A stretch of DNA of 17,082 nt, taken from positions 1-17,082 of the forward strand of contig CABUVB010000022.1 of the NCBI GenBank assembly GCA_902494815.1. The letters are read 5' to 3'. Numbering within the stretch: position 1 is the first letter of the stretch; every line of letters starts with the position of its first letter. Both the position numbers and the translations under genes were made by a program. The notes beneath the pieces are model-generated. The model ran no database searches, was not told the DNA's origin, and worked only from the letters and a program-made list of their open reading frames with translations. Shown in pieces: positions 7,583 through 14,737 of the stretch. This stretch comes from an uncultured Collinsella sp. (GTDB lineage: Bacteria; Actinomycetota; Coriobacteriia; Coriobacteriales; Coriobacteriaceae).

Positions 7583-8005
7583 TTACAAAGTGCAGCCCAC
7601 GACCTCGATTATGGCAAAAATCGGCACCAAAAACGGGAGCAATGGCAGGGAGCGCGATTTCGTGATGAGGCAGGAGAGGGCAAGGACCAGGAGCGCGGCG
7701 GCAAATGACACGATGCCACCCATAGGATCGAGCGTGCAAAGCGCGAAGAGTGCCTTAGCATCTCCCATGCAGATGCCGGGAGCGCAGCGAACACGACGCC
7801 AAAACGACTCAGTGAGCACAAGGGCAAGGTAGACGATGACCGCAAGACCGGCGTGGTCAAGCGCCGTGTTAACGCCTTTGTCGAGCCAAACGCCTGCTAA
7901 TGCCGCCACCGCGCACGCAGCGGCAAGCTCATTGGGAAAACGTCGCTCACGGGCATCAATCGCCGCGCCGGCAAAGATGCAAATCCAAAACGGGATATAG
8001 AACAT
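7583..8005 (-). CDS. Small A24-family prepilin peptidase-like membrane protease
   Basis: 140 residues, nearly all hydrophobic, with about five to six membrane helices. Both aspartates of the type IV prepilin peptidase/TadV-type active site are in place: D17 in AAIDARERRFPNEL and D82 in CMGDAKAL (the GxGD-like motif). The cysteine-rich N-terminal methylase domain of PilD is absent, as in TadV/FlaK-type minimal enzymes. Such enzymes cleave leader peptides of pilin-like proteins at the membrane. The ATG at 8005 is selected because a GGAGGAG run lies about five bases upstream; a longer frame to 8050 would begin inside the terminator hairpin. No pilin, ATPase or Tad gene is in the window, so its substrate must be encoded elsewhere. 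Confidence 0.82.
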   Translation of the reverse strand: MFYIPFWICIFAGAAIDARERRFPNELAAACAVAALAGVWLDKGVNTALDHAGLAVIVYLALVLTESFWRRVRCAPGICMGDAKALFALCTLDPMGGIVSFAAALLVLALSCLITKSRSLPLLPFLVPIFAIIEVVGCTL

Positions 8006-8035
8006 CGGACTCCTCCTCGAGCTGCATAGCAAAAG

Positions 8036-8079
8036 CAAAAACCACCACAAAGGTGCCTCTCCCCTTTGTGGTGGTTTTG
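8036..8079 (-). terminator. Palindromic repeat copy A acting as terminator of the glycosyltransferase gene
   Basis: Perfect 15-bp arms AAAACCACCACAAAG (8038-8052) and CTTTGTGGTGGTTTT (8064-8078) flank an 11-nt core that reads GGGAGAGGCAC on the minus strand. On that strand the hairpin is followed by TTTTTGCTTTTG, giving an intrinsic terminator about 10 nt past the glycosyltransferase stop. The 41-bp unit is repeated at 15830-15870 with one difference. It sits 33 nt before the prepilin peptidase start, leaving that gene little promoter room. Confidence 0.85.
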
Positions 8080-8086
8080 GTGGTGA

Positions 8087-9382
8087 TTATTTGGCGCCTT
8101 GCATGACCTCGTCAAGGGTGACGTTGACGGCGTGCTGCGTCGGCACCCAGTCGACCTTCAGGAACAGCGCAGCCACCGTGATGGGGATATAGCTGAACAT
8201 AAAGATCGGGAAGGTAAACAGGTTAGTCACCAGGCGCCACTTTTGCGCGCAGTGAATATGCTTGTACTCAAAGATAGTCGTGAGCAGCGCTAGGATGAAG
8301 AAAGTCTGATACATCATCGCGAAGGTCATAATGAGCGAAGCAGCGCACGCCTGCATCTCGACTTCGGTTGCCAAGAAACCATGCGAAAGGCCACCCACAA
8401 TCAAGAACGTCGCATTAGCGAGCATCGAGATCAAGGACAGCAGCATACCCGGGGCGATGGTCATAAACATGTCGTAGGCGGCAAAGCGATGATAGCGGAA
8501 GGTCGATTTGACCAGGTGCTTACCGTAGGTAAAGAACACCTGGTAGAAGCCCTTGGTCCAGCGCATGCGCTGTTTCCAGGACGCCTTAAACGTCACGGGC
8601 TGCTCGTCAAAGAACTCCGCAGGCGCATAACCGATGCGAATGCCGTGAATGGCGCAGAACGTGGTGAACTGAATATCCTCGGTCAGCGTATGGAACTGCC
8701 AACCGTGCATGCCCTCGATAACGCTGGCGGAGATGAGGTAGCCCGAACCAGAGACAGCGCAAGAAGTCTTGCAAATGTTGCGCGCGTTGTTGAGAAAGCG
8801 CGCCTCGCGCAGATACCACGTAGCATTAGCCGCCGAAATCCACGAGCTGCCGAAGTTTTTGGAATTGCGATAGCTCGTGACCACATGGAAGCCCTGGTCA
8901 AAGGCATCGTTCATCTTGGAGACGTAATCGCGGGAGATGACGTTATCGGCATCGAAGATAAAGTAACCTTCAAACGTATCCGGATACTCGTTAAGGATAC
9001 GGTCGAAACCAAAGTCCATGACCCAGCTCTTACCCTTGCGGGCAAGGTCGTTGCGCTCATAGACAATGGCGCCCGCCTCGCGCGCAAGCTGTGCCGTGTT
9101 GTCGGTGCAGGCATCGGCGACCACAAAGACCTCGATAAGCTCGGACGGATAATCCTGGTCCTTGATGGAGCGAACGAGGTTGGCGATCACGGCCTCCTCG
9201 TTATGCGCCGCGATAAAGAAGGCATAGCGGTGGAGTTTTTTGGCCTTGGGAGGCGCGACCTCGCCACGAAGAGCACCGATGACAAAGAAGACCACCTGGT
9301 ACAGAAAGCAGACCGTGAGCAGCGTGACGACAATCTGGTTGAAGATCACGATGGGCGTGTTGGTTTGTAAAAAGGCGAGCAT
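8087..9382 (-). CDS. Membrane-bound family 2 glycosyltransferase (processive type)
   Basis: 431 residues. An N-terminal membrane helix (about 10-36) is followed by a cytoplasmic GT-A domain and three to four C-terminal helices (about 300-415). Catalytic features are complete: FFIAAHNEE (55-63), VVADACTDNT, the DAD metal/nucleotide motif at 144-146, the TED catalytic base motif at 234-236 (LTEDIQF) and QRMRW at 271-275 (Q-x-x-R-W). This set defines processive enzymes related to cellulose, hyaluronan and poly-GlcNAc synthases, using a UDP-sugar at the inner membrane face. The polymer made is unknown. GGGAG lies five bases before the ATG. It lies 82 nt past rluA and is closed by its own terminator. 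No polymer export or modification genes adjoin it. Confidence 0.87.
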   Translation of the reverse strand: MLAFLQTNTPIVIFNQIVVTLLTVCFLYQVVFFVIGALRGEVAPPKAKKLHRYAFFIAAHNEEAVIANLVRSIKDQDYPSELIEVFVVADACTDNTAQLAREAGAIVYERNDLARKGKSWVMDFGFDRILNEYPDTFEGYFIFDADNVISRDYVSKMNDAFDQGFHVVTSYRNSKNFGSSWISAANATWYLREARFLNNARNICKTSCAVSGSGYLISASVIEGMHGWQFHTLTEDIQFTTFCAIHGIRIGYAPAEFFDEQPVTFKASWKQRMRWTKGFYQVFFTYGKHLVKSTFRYHRFAAYDMFMTIAPGMLLSLISMLANATFLIVGGLSHGFLATEVEMQACAASLIMTFAMMYQTFFILALLTTIFEYKHIHCAQKWRLVTNLFTFPIFMFSYIPITVAALFLKVDWVPTQHAVNVTLDEVMQGAK

Positions 9383-9419
9383 GCAGGCTCCCAGGAACGC
9401 GTTACGTAAACAATCGTAT

Positions 9420-9446
9420 ATCTTACCGCAGGCTAGGGGCGTTCAA
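9420..9446 (-). promoter_or_regulatory. Weak candidate promoter for the glycosyltransferase
   Basis: TTGAAC (9441-9446) and TAAGAT (9420-9425) on the minus strand are separated by 15 nt, shorter than the usual 17. They lie in the 82-nt gap after the RluA-family gene, which shows no terminator, so co-transcription from lspA is equally possible. Confidence 0.25.
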
Positions 9447-9464
9447 GAAACCACCTAATACTGA

Positions 9465-10478
9465 CTAGGCTTCGAGAAGACCGAGCTGAGGAACGATCTC
9501 GTCGCCGGCAGCGGTGCGACCAAGCGAGCGCGGGGCCAGGTCGTCAAGAACCGCAGCGAGATCCCACGGCAGCTCGTCGCGGCACTCAATGCGCTCCCCC
9601 GTCACGGGATGGTCGAATGCAACACGCCAGGAATGAAGGAATTGCCTGGTCAGACCCTGATCGGCGCGTGCATCGCACTTGCCGTAGAGCGGATCGCCCA
9701 CGCAGGCGTGGTTGATATGGCGCATATGCACGCGAATCTGATGTGTGCGGCCCGTAAACAGGTGGCACTCGACGAGCGTATAGCCGTCGTCAAAACGCGT
9801 GGAATCGAAGCGCTCGAGGACCTTAAAGGTCGTAATGGCCTGGCGCGCGAAAGGATCGTCCGAAACCGCCATCTTGACACGGTCACGCGTAGAACGGGCA
9901 ATGCCGGTGTTAATGGTGCCCTCATCCATAGCGATATGTCCGTGAACGAGCGTGATATAGCGACGATCGAGCGTGCGCGTGCGAATGAGATTTTGGAGTG
10001 CGCGCTGCGTGTCGTCGTCTTTTGCCGCAAGCATGAGGCCCGAGGTATCGCGATCTAAACGATGCACGATGCCGGGGCGGTCCTCACCCTGCACGGTACC
10101 CAGATGGTCAATGCCGCAGTGGTAGACCAGAGCGTTCGCAAGCGTGCCGCTCTCGTGGCCATGGGCGGGATGGCACACCAGGCCGCGCTGCTTGGAGAGC
10201 ACGATGAGGTAGTCGTCCTCGTAACGGATATCGAGGGGGATGGCCTCGGGAATCACATCAGTGGGATCATGCGGCTCGGGCAGGTCGACCGAGATACGGT
10301 CACCGGAGCGCACAGCATATTTTTTTGATAGGCAGGTCTCGCCGTTCACGATTACGGCGCCGCCCTCGATCAGATGCGCGCAGGCAGAGCGCGTGGGGCA
10401 GCCGTCGTTGGCACCCAGAAAGGCGTCGAGACGCTGGCCAGAGCAATCGTCGGTAACAAGAATATGGATGTCGGCCAT
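9465..10478 (-). CDS. RluA/RluD-family pseudouridine synthase
   Basis: 337 residues. It isomerises uridine to pseudouridine in rRNA (possibly 23S). An N-terminal S4 RNA-binding domain (about 14-65, with GQRLDAFL and AHLIEGGAVIVNGE) is followed by the catalytic domain. The signature HRLDRDTSGLMLAAK has the catalytic aspartate at D142, and GRTHQIRVHM plus GDPLYGK are present. The S4 domain and length fit the RluD/YlyB-like branch, but the exact target position cannot be assigned. Its ATG shares one base with the lspA stop (TAATG), so translation is coupled; lspA next to an rluD-like gene is a common arrangement in Gram-positive bacteria. Confidence 0.94.
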   Translation of the reverse strand: MADIHILVTDDCSGQRLDAFLGANDGCPTRSACAHLIEGGAVIVNGETCLSKKYAVRSGDRISVDLPEPHDPTDVIPEAIPLDIRYEDDYLIVLSKQRGLVCHPAHGHESGTLANALVYHCGIDHLGTVQGEDRPGIVHRLDRDTSGLMLAAKDDDTQRALQNLIRTRTLDRRYITLVHGHIAMDEGTINTGIARSTRDRVKMAVSDDPFARQAITTFKVLERFDSTRFDDGYTLVECHLFTGRTHQIRVHMRHINHACVGDPLYGKCDARADQGLTRQFLHSWRVAFDHPVTGERIECRDELPWDLAAVLDDLAPRSLGRTAAGDEIVPQLGLLEA

Positions 10479-11059
10479 TAACGCTCATTCCTTTCGCGAA
10501 TCTTGCGGGCACGCTCCCCACGCTGCTTGGCTTTGCGCTTGGCGCGGGCCTCATCACGGGCATTGAGCTCGGCAGTCGCATCGACTTCGCGGACCGCAGG
10601 GCTCAAGAACATGTAGCCGATGAGGGCAAGCACAACGCCTACGGTGATGCCGATATCGGCCACGTTAAAGACGGGAAAGTCGATGAAGGTGGTGGCAATA
10701 AAATCGGTCACAAAGCCAAAAGTCAGACGGTCGATCGCGTTGCCAATGGCGCCGCCCGCGACCATAGCCATGCCCACAACCTCCAAGCGAGCAAGCTGGG
10801 GCGCGCGAAGCAAGTACACGGCAATAGCGATAATGACCGCCAACGCCAGCACGGCAAACGCGATGCCATGCCCCTCGCCCATGCTAAAGGCAGCACCGAT
10901 ATTGCGGACAAATAGAAAGTCGATCACACCGGGGATAACAGTCACATGCAAAGCGTCGCCCGCGGCACGAACCGCAAGCTTGGTCAGCTGGTCAACAAGC
11001 AGCACAACCAGCGCCACCCCACCAGCAACACCCAACCGCCAACGCAAAGGCGGCGTCAT
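10478..11059 (-). CDS. lspA: Lipoprotein signal peptidase (signal peptidase II)
   Basis: About 193 residues. LspA cleaves the signal peptide from diacylglyceryl-modified prolipoproteins at the inner membrane. Four membrane helices are seen (about 10-28, 65-85, 88-108 and 130-152). The conserved FVRNIGAAFSM, the first catalytic Asp in GAIGNAIDRL and the second in FNVADIGITVGV are in place. A strongly basic, mostly Arg/Lys/Glu tail (about 160-193) extends past the last helix and is longer than in most homologues. The start is uncertain: the ATG at 11059 is used, but a TTG at 11077 has a better-spaced AGGGG upstream. It heads a translationally coupled pair with the pseudouridine synthase. No convincing promoter is seen in 11078-11190, though AATATAAG near 11125 is a possible -10 region. 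Confidence 0.93.
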   Translation of the reverse strand: MTPPLRWRLGVAGGVALVVLLVDQLTKLAVRAAGDALHVTVIPGVIDFLFVRNIGAAFSMGEGHGIAFAVLALAVIIAIAVYLLRAPQLARLEVVGMAMVAGGAIGNAIDRLTFGFVTDFIATTFIDFPVFNVADIGITVGVVLALIGYMFLSPAVREVDATAELNARDEARAKRKAKQRGERARKIRERNER

Positions 11060-11190
11060 ATCCCCAGCACGACCCAAATCAATCCCCTACCCTCAAGAAC
11101 ATCGAATTCCGTTTAACGCAATTAACCATCTTATATTGCCACACGCAGAGCGCACGACATATTCGCTAACGCCAGATAAATAACCCGCAT

Positions 11191-11226
11191 AAAAAGAAAG
11201 CGACATTCCGAATAACGGAATGTCGC
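11191..11226 (-). terminator. Intrinsic terminator downstream of ileS
   Basis: Perfect 11-bp stem GCGACATTCCG / CGGAATGTCGC (11200-11226) with a 5-nt loop, followed on the minus strand by TTTCTTTTT (complement of 11191-11199). It lies about 225 nt beyond the ileS stop, so the transcript would carry a long structured 3' region. Confidence 0.85.
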
Positions 11227-11296
11227 TTGATAGCTTTCGACTAAGAGCGAAAGCGAAAGAAAACCTTTAGCTCCAGCAATGGAAACGCCGCGCTAT

Positions 11297-11420
11297 CGTC
11301 ACCAACAGCGAAAACGTCCCTAAGCGAGCAAGGTGACGTGAAAGAGGAGGGAAGCGTACTTTGGTACGCGACCGACGATTGAACGTCAGATTGCCGCTTA
11401 GGGGCGTTTGCAGCGTCGGT
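11297..11420. other. Highly structured intergenic element (possible ncRNA or palindromic repeat) between ileS and lspA
   Basis: No coding sense is seen. Nested pairing covers the stretch. A 14-nt outer stem joins 11313-11326 (AACGTCCCTAAGCG) to 11395-11408, with one position that is U-G on plus-strand RNA but A-C on minus. After a one-base bulge come GCAA/TTGC (11328-11331 with 11391-11394), a 2x2 internal loop, and TGACGT/ACGTCA (11334-11339 with 11383-11388). The tip is hairpin GCGTAC-TTTG-GTACGC (11354-11369). ACCGACG (11371-11377) can also pair with CGTCGGT (11414-11420), giving a pseudoknot, and CGTCACC (11297-11303) can pair with GGTGACG (11332-11338), competing with the inner stem. A purine-rich AGGAGG lies at 11345-11350. 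It could be a regulatory RNA, an ileS 3' UTR structure, or a dispersed repeat of the genus. Confidence 0.6.
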
Positions 11421-11452
11421 AGGTTACGGCGTTCTACGAACGCCGTAACCTA
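11420..11452. repeat. 14-bp perfect hairpin covering the ileS stop codon
   Basis: TAGGTTACGGCGTT (11420-11433) pairs perfectly with 11439-11452 around the loop CTACG. The ileS stop codon (11450-11452) forms the outer end of the stem. No T-tract follows on either strand, so it is not a standard intrinsic terminator. It could protect the ileS mRNA 3' region or be part of the adjacent structured element. Confidence 0.7.
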
Positions 11453-14251
11453 CAAAGCACCGGCGCAGCGCTTGCAAATATGTGCGTGGCCGTTGTACTC
11501 GCCGACGGTGGTGCGGTAGTTCCAGCAACGGTCGCAGCACTCGCCCTCGGCAGCCTCGATGGCAACGGAAAGCTCCTCGCCCTGGGTCAGCTCAACATCG
11601 GAGACGATGTAGAACTCGGCCAGGTCGACGGCCTTGTCGCCGGTCAGCAGCGCGTACATCTCGGCGGGAACGACCGCCTTGACGCGGACCTGCTGGCTCT
11701 TAGTGAAGGTGCCGGCGGAGCGGGCATCCTCAAGGGCCTTGGTCACGGCGCTACGAAGCTCGAGCGAAGCCTCGAGCACGCCCTCAAACTCATTGGCCTC
11801 GTCGACAGTAATGGGCGACTTGTACCAATCGAGCAGCGCGGCGTACTTCTGGTGATCGACGCAGCCGGCGGGCGCATAGGCCATGGCCTCGTCGACCGTG
11901 TAGGACAGGATCGGCTGCAGGTCGCGCATGAGCATCGAGAAGAGCTCGGCAAGCACGGTCTGGGCGCTGCGGCGCTCGAGCGAGCCGGGCTTCTCGCAGT
12001 ACAGACGGTCCTTCAGGGCGTCGAGGTACACGTTGGAGAGCTCGGTAACCACGAAGTCATAGAGTGCACGGTAGGCGCGCGGGAACTCGTAGCTGGCGTA
12101 GGCGTCGTCGACCTCGGCCTGGACCTGGGTCAGACGGGCAACCATGAGCTTGTCGAGCGGCAGCAGGTCGGCAAAGGCGACACCGTCGGTCTCGGGCTCA
12201 AACTGGCCCTCGAGCTCGGAGAGCAGGAAGCGCAACGTGTTGCGGAAACGACGGTAGGCATCGGACGTACGGGCGAGAATCTCGTGGTCGATGGAAACGT
12301 CAGAGCTGGTGTCGACCGAGGCGACCCACAGGCGGATGATGTCGGCGCCCATCTCGTCACAGACCTTGTTGGGGTCGATGACGTTGCCGAGCGACTTGGA
12401 CATCTTGCGGCCCTGGCCGTCGAGCGTGAAGCCCTGCGAGACGACTGCCTTGTACGGAGCGTGGCCGTTGGCACCCACCGAGGTGAGCAGCGAGCTCTGG
12501 AACCAACCGCGGTGCTGGTCGGAGCCCTCGAGGTACACATCCGCCGGGTACTCCAGCTCGGGGCGATACTCGCAGACGGCCTTCCAGGAGACGCCGGAGT
12601 CCCACCACACGTCGAGGATGTCCTTATCGGCCTTGAGGTGATGGCCACCGCACTTGGGGCAGACGCAGGCCTCGCCCAGGTAGCTCTCGGGAGCGTCGGT
12701 GAACCAGGCGTCAGAGCCTTTCTCGTGGAAGAGCTTGATGACGGCGTCGAGCGTAGCGTCGTTCATGACCTTCTCGCCGCAGTCGGCGCAGGTGTAGCTG
12801 GGGATAGGCACGCCCCAGTTGCGCTGACGGCTGATGCACCAGTCGGGACGCTGCTCGACCATGGCGCCGATGCGGTTGGCCGCGTGGGCCGGATACCACT
12901 TGACGTTCTCACGGACCTCTTTGCCAGCCTGCTCGCGCAAACCGGTCTTGTCCATCGAGACAAACCACTGGTCGGTGGCACGGAAGAGCACCGGGTGCTT
13001 GCAGCGCCAGCAGTGCGGATAGCTGTGCGTGATCTTCTTCTCGAGAACCAGGGTGCCGCGCTCGCGCAGGAACTCGATGATGTGCGGGTTGGCCTCATCG
13101 GTATCCATACCGCTGAAGGGACCACCGGTGCCAAACTCCTCGCCGGTGTAGAACTTGCCGTCATCATCGACCGGCATGCAGATGTCGGTAATGCCCTCCT
13201 TGAGGCAGGCAAAGTAGTCGTCGACGCCGTGGCCGGGCGAGTTGTGGACGATACCGGTACCGTCATCGACACCGACGTAATCGGCCAGCAGCGCCACGCC
13301 CTCAACACCGTCAAAGATCGGCTGCTTGTAGTGGATGTGGTGGAACGTCTCGGCGGGAACCACATAGGGCTCGCCGTCGACCATGACCGGGGTGTACTCC
13401 CAGCCAAACTCCTCGCAGCACTTGGGAGCCAGGTCCTCGAGCATGACCTCGGCACGGCCATCGTGCTCAACGGCGACATAGGCGGCGCCGGGCTTAAGGG
13501 AAACGGCCTGGTCAGAGGGGATGGTCCACGGCGTGGTCGTCCAGATGATAAAGTCGACCGGGCCGTCGAAGTTCTCGAGGCCGGCGGGCTTGGAAGTCAT
13601 CTCGAAGCGCACGAAAATGGACGGGCTCGTCTCGTCGGAGTACTCGATCTCGGCCTCGGCCAGCGCGGTGTGGCAGTGCTTGCACCAGTGAACCGGCTTG
13701 TGACCGCGATAGATCATGCCCTTATCGAACATGGCCTTGAAGACCTCGATGTCGGCGGCGTCGTGCTGGTGATAGAGCGTCAGATACGGGTTGTCCCAGT
13801 CGCCAAGCACGCCCAAGCGACGGAAGCCCGCCTTCTGGAGCTCGATGTTCTCGACAGCGAACTCGTTGCAAAGCTCGCGGATCTTGGCCGTGGAGGTCTG
13901 GTTGAACTTCTCGGTGCCGAGCTTTTCCTCGACCTTGTGCTCGATCGGCTGACCGTGGCAGTCCCAACCGGGGACATAGGGAACTTCGCAGCCCTGCATC
14001 ATCCAGTAACGGTTGATCATGTCCTTGGAGATCTTGTTCATGGCATGGCCGATGTGGATCGGACCGTTGGCGTACGGAGGACCGTCGTGCAGCACGAACT
14101 TCTTGTGACCCTCGTTCTTCTTCAGAACCTGCTCGTAGACCTTGTTGTCCTGCCAGTCCTTGAGTCGCTTGGGCTCAGACTTGGAAAGACCGGCACGCAT
14201 GGGAAAACCGGTCTTGGGCAGATTCATCGTCTGCTTGTACTCGTTTGCCAC
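11450..14251 (-). CDS. ileS: Isoleucyl-tRNA synthetase
   Basis: 933 residues. Charges tRNA-Ile with isoleucine and edits mischarged valine (class Ia). The N-terminus VANEYKQTMNLPKTGFPMRAG matches the usual IleS start. HIGH lies at residues 66-69 (GPIHIGHAMNK), and the CP1 editing domain runs about 190-400 with WTTTPWTIPSDQA and DDGTGIVHNSPGHG. KMSKS lies at 616-620, followed by the anticodon-binding helices. The C-terminal zinc-finger Cys pairs are CDRCWNY and ICKRC. Two more Cys pairs (YTCADCGEK, CVCPKCGG) sit before DVWWDSG, a possible second zinc site. The GTG at 14251 is taken as start: it begins the conserved N-terminus and follows AAAGGGG by four bases; upstream frame extension would run into the leader terminator. 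Expression is governed by a T-box leader. The 963-codon plus-strand frame here is an antisense shadow. Confidence 0.97.
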   Translation of the reverse strand: MANEYKQTMNLPKTGFPMRAGLSKSEPKRLKDWQDNKVYEQVLKKNEGHKKFVLHDGPPYANGPIHIGHAMNKISKDMINRYWMMQGCEVPYVPGWDCHGQPIEHKVEEKLGTEKFNQTSTAKIRELCNEFAVENIELQKAGFRRLGVLGDWDNPYLTLYHQHDAADIEVFKAMFDKGMIYRGHKPVHWCKHCHTALAEAEIEYSDETSPSIFVRFEMTSKPAGLENFDGPVDFIIWTTTPWTIPSDQAVSLKPGAAYVAVEHDGRAEVMLEDLAPKCCEEFGWEYTPVMVDGEPYVVPAETFHHIHYKQPIFDGVEGVALLADYVGVDDGTGIVHNSPGHGVDDYFACLKEGITDICMPVDDDGKFYTGEEFGTGGPFSGMDTDEANPHIIEFLRERGTLVLEKKITHSYPHCWRCKHPVLFRATDQWFVSMDKTGLREQAGKEVRENVKWYPAHAANRIGAMVEQRPDWCISRQRNWGVPIPSYTCADCGEKVMNDATLDAVIKLFHEKGSDAWFTDAPESYLGEACVCPKCGGHHLKADKDILDVWWDSGVSWKAVCEYRPELEYPADVYLEGSDQHRGWFQSSLLTSVGANGHAPYKAVVSQGFTLDGQGRKMSKSLGNVIDPNKVCDEMGADIIRLWVASVDTSSDVSIDHEILARTSDAYRRFRNTLRFLLSELEGQFEPETDGVAFADLLPLDKLMVARLTQVQAEVDDAYASYEFPRAYRALYDFVVTELSNVYLDALKDRLYCEKPGSLERRSAQTVLAELFSMLMRDLQPILSYTVDEAMAYAPAGCVDHQKYAALLDWYKSPITVDEANEFEGVLEASLELRSAVTKALEDARSAGTFTKSQQVRVKAVVPAEMYALLTGDKAVDLAEFYIVSDVELTQGEELSVAIEAAEGECCDRCWNYRTTVGEYNGHAHICKRCAGAL

Positions 14252-14294
14252 GGTACCCCTTTCATGTCGTGGGCGCGCACGCCCGATGGGCACG

Positions 14295-14331
14295 AAAAAA
14301 GCGCCCGTCCCTGCAAGCTGGGACGAAGCGC
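14295..14331 (-). terminator. Regulated terminator of the ileS T-box
   Basis: On the minus strand GCGCTTCGTCCC (14320-14331) pairs with GGGACGGGCGC (14301-14311) with one bulged base and U-G pairs. The loop is about 8 nt, and six Ts follow (complement of 14295-14300). Its 5' arm shares bases with the antiterminator, giving the classical either/or switch about 45 nt before the ileS start. Confidence 0.88.
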
Positions 14332-14600
14332 CACAAAACGGGCTGCACGCCCGCAAAAGCTCTTCGCTTAACCACCCAGCTTAGATGCCCTCGCCCGCGT
14401 ATTCGCGCGCTCGCATCCGTTACTCGGCTGGCCTGTATCGACGACCATCTCGGCGATGTCTACTAAGACGAACCTGCGCGGCACGTCCGTTGGGACCGCA
14501 GCTCCGGGGTGATTTTCATCGGTCGCATGCACGGGTTCTCAGCGCTCCCCACTCTCTGTAGCATGCGGACGGCCGACTACTCGTCCCCATCAACGCTTAT
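14295..14600 (-). ncRNA. T-box riboswitch leader of ileS (Ile specifier AUC)
   Basis: The leader senses uncharged tRNA-Ile. In stem I the conserved AGAGAG (14552-14557) is followed by GGGGAGCGCTGAGAACCC. The specifier side is GATGAAA-ATC-ACCCCGGAGC, where ATC (14511-14513) is an isoleucine codon in the standard specifier position. The antiterminator pairs AAGCTGGG (14375-14382) with CCCAGCTT (14315-14322). The bulge contains TGGT (14371-14374), complementary to the ACCA end of tRNA-Ile. AAGCG/CGCTT (14365-14369 with 14326-14330) forms the second helix, with an extra hairpin CGGGC-GTGCA-GCCCG within it. This pairing excludes the terminator at 14295-14331, so uncharged tRNA should allow read-through. 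The 5' end is approximate. Confidence 0.9.
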
Positions 14601-14607
14601 GTGGAGT

Positions 14608-14636
14608 ATGCTAGCACGTTCCGCGCCGGCGAAAAA
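14608..14636 (-). promoter_or_regulatory. Candidate promoter of ileS (extended -10)
   Basis: The minus strand has TGC-TAGCAT, an extended -10 (hexamer at 14608-14613), with TTTTTC (14631-14636) 17 nt upstream as a poor -35. Initiation near 14600 would fit the predicted T-box start. Confidence 0.4.
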
Positions 14637-14737
14637 CCCTCAACACTGGTTTTATACGTTCGAAATTTCTCGCTATTACAGCCCTTCTCTAGGAGCAAAA
14701 TACCTGAAAGCACTTTATCGAAAGAAAGAAGGTTGCC
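14637..14737 (+). promoter_or_regulatory. Divergent intergenic region with the dehydrogenase leader
   Basis: About 100 nt, AT-richer than its surroundings, between the ileS promoter and the plus-strand dehydrogenase. AAGAAGG sits five bases before the ATG at 14738. TTTATACG and CTATTACA are loose -35/-10-like candidates but neither is convincing. No operator palindrome is obvious. Confidence 0.35.

Noticed and set aside
11361..11449. Small plus-strand reading frame starting TTG after AGGAGG in the structured element
   Set aside because: The AGGAGG belongs to a purine-rich loop, the start codon is in the hairpin tip, and the frame runs through palindromes with no protein-like pattern.
11480..14371. 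963-codon open frame on the plus strand across ileS
   Set aside because: Exactly antisense to a complete, motif-bearing ileS. The product is a Val/Gly/Leu/Asp-rich string with no domain, as expected from the reverse frame of high-GC codon usage.
14488..14500. TTGGGACCGC on the plus strand as a T-box sequence for the dehydrogenase
   Set aside because: It resembles the GGTGGNACCGC core but lies inside the minus-strand ileS T-box stem region, with no plus-strand terminator or antiterminator and more than 200 nt before the plus gene.
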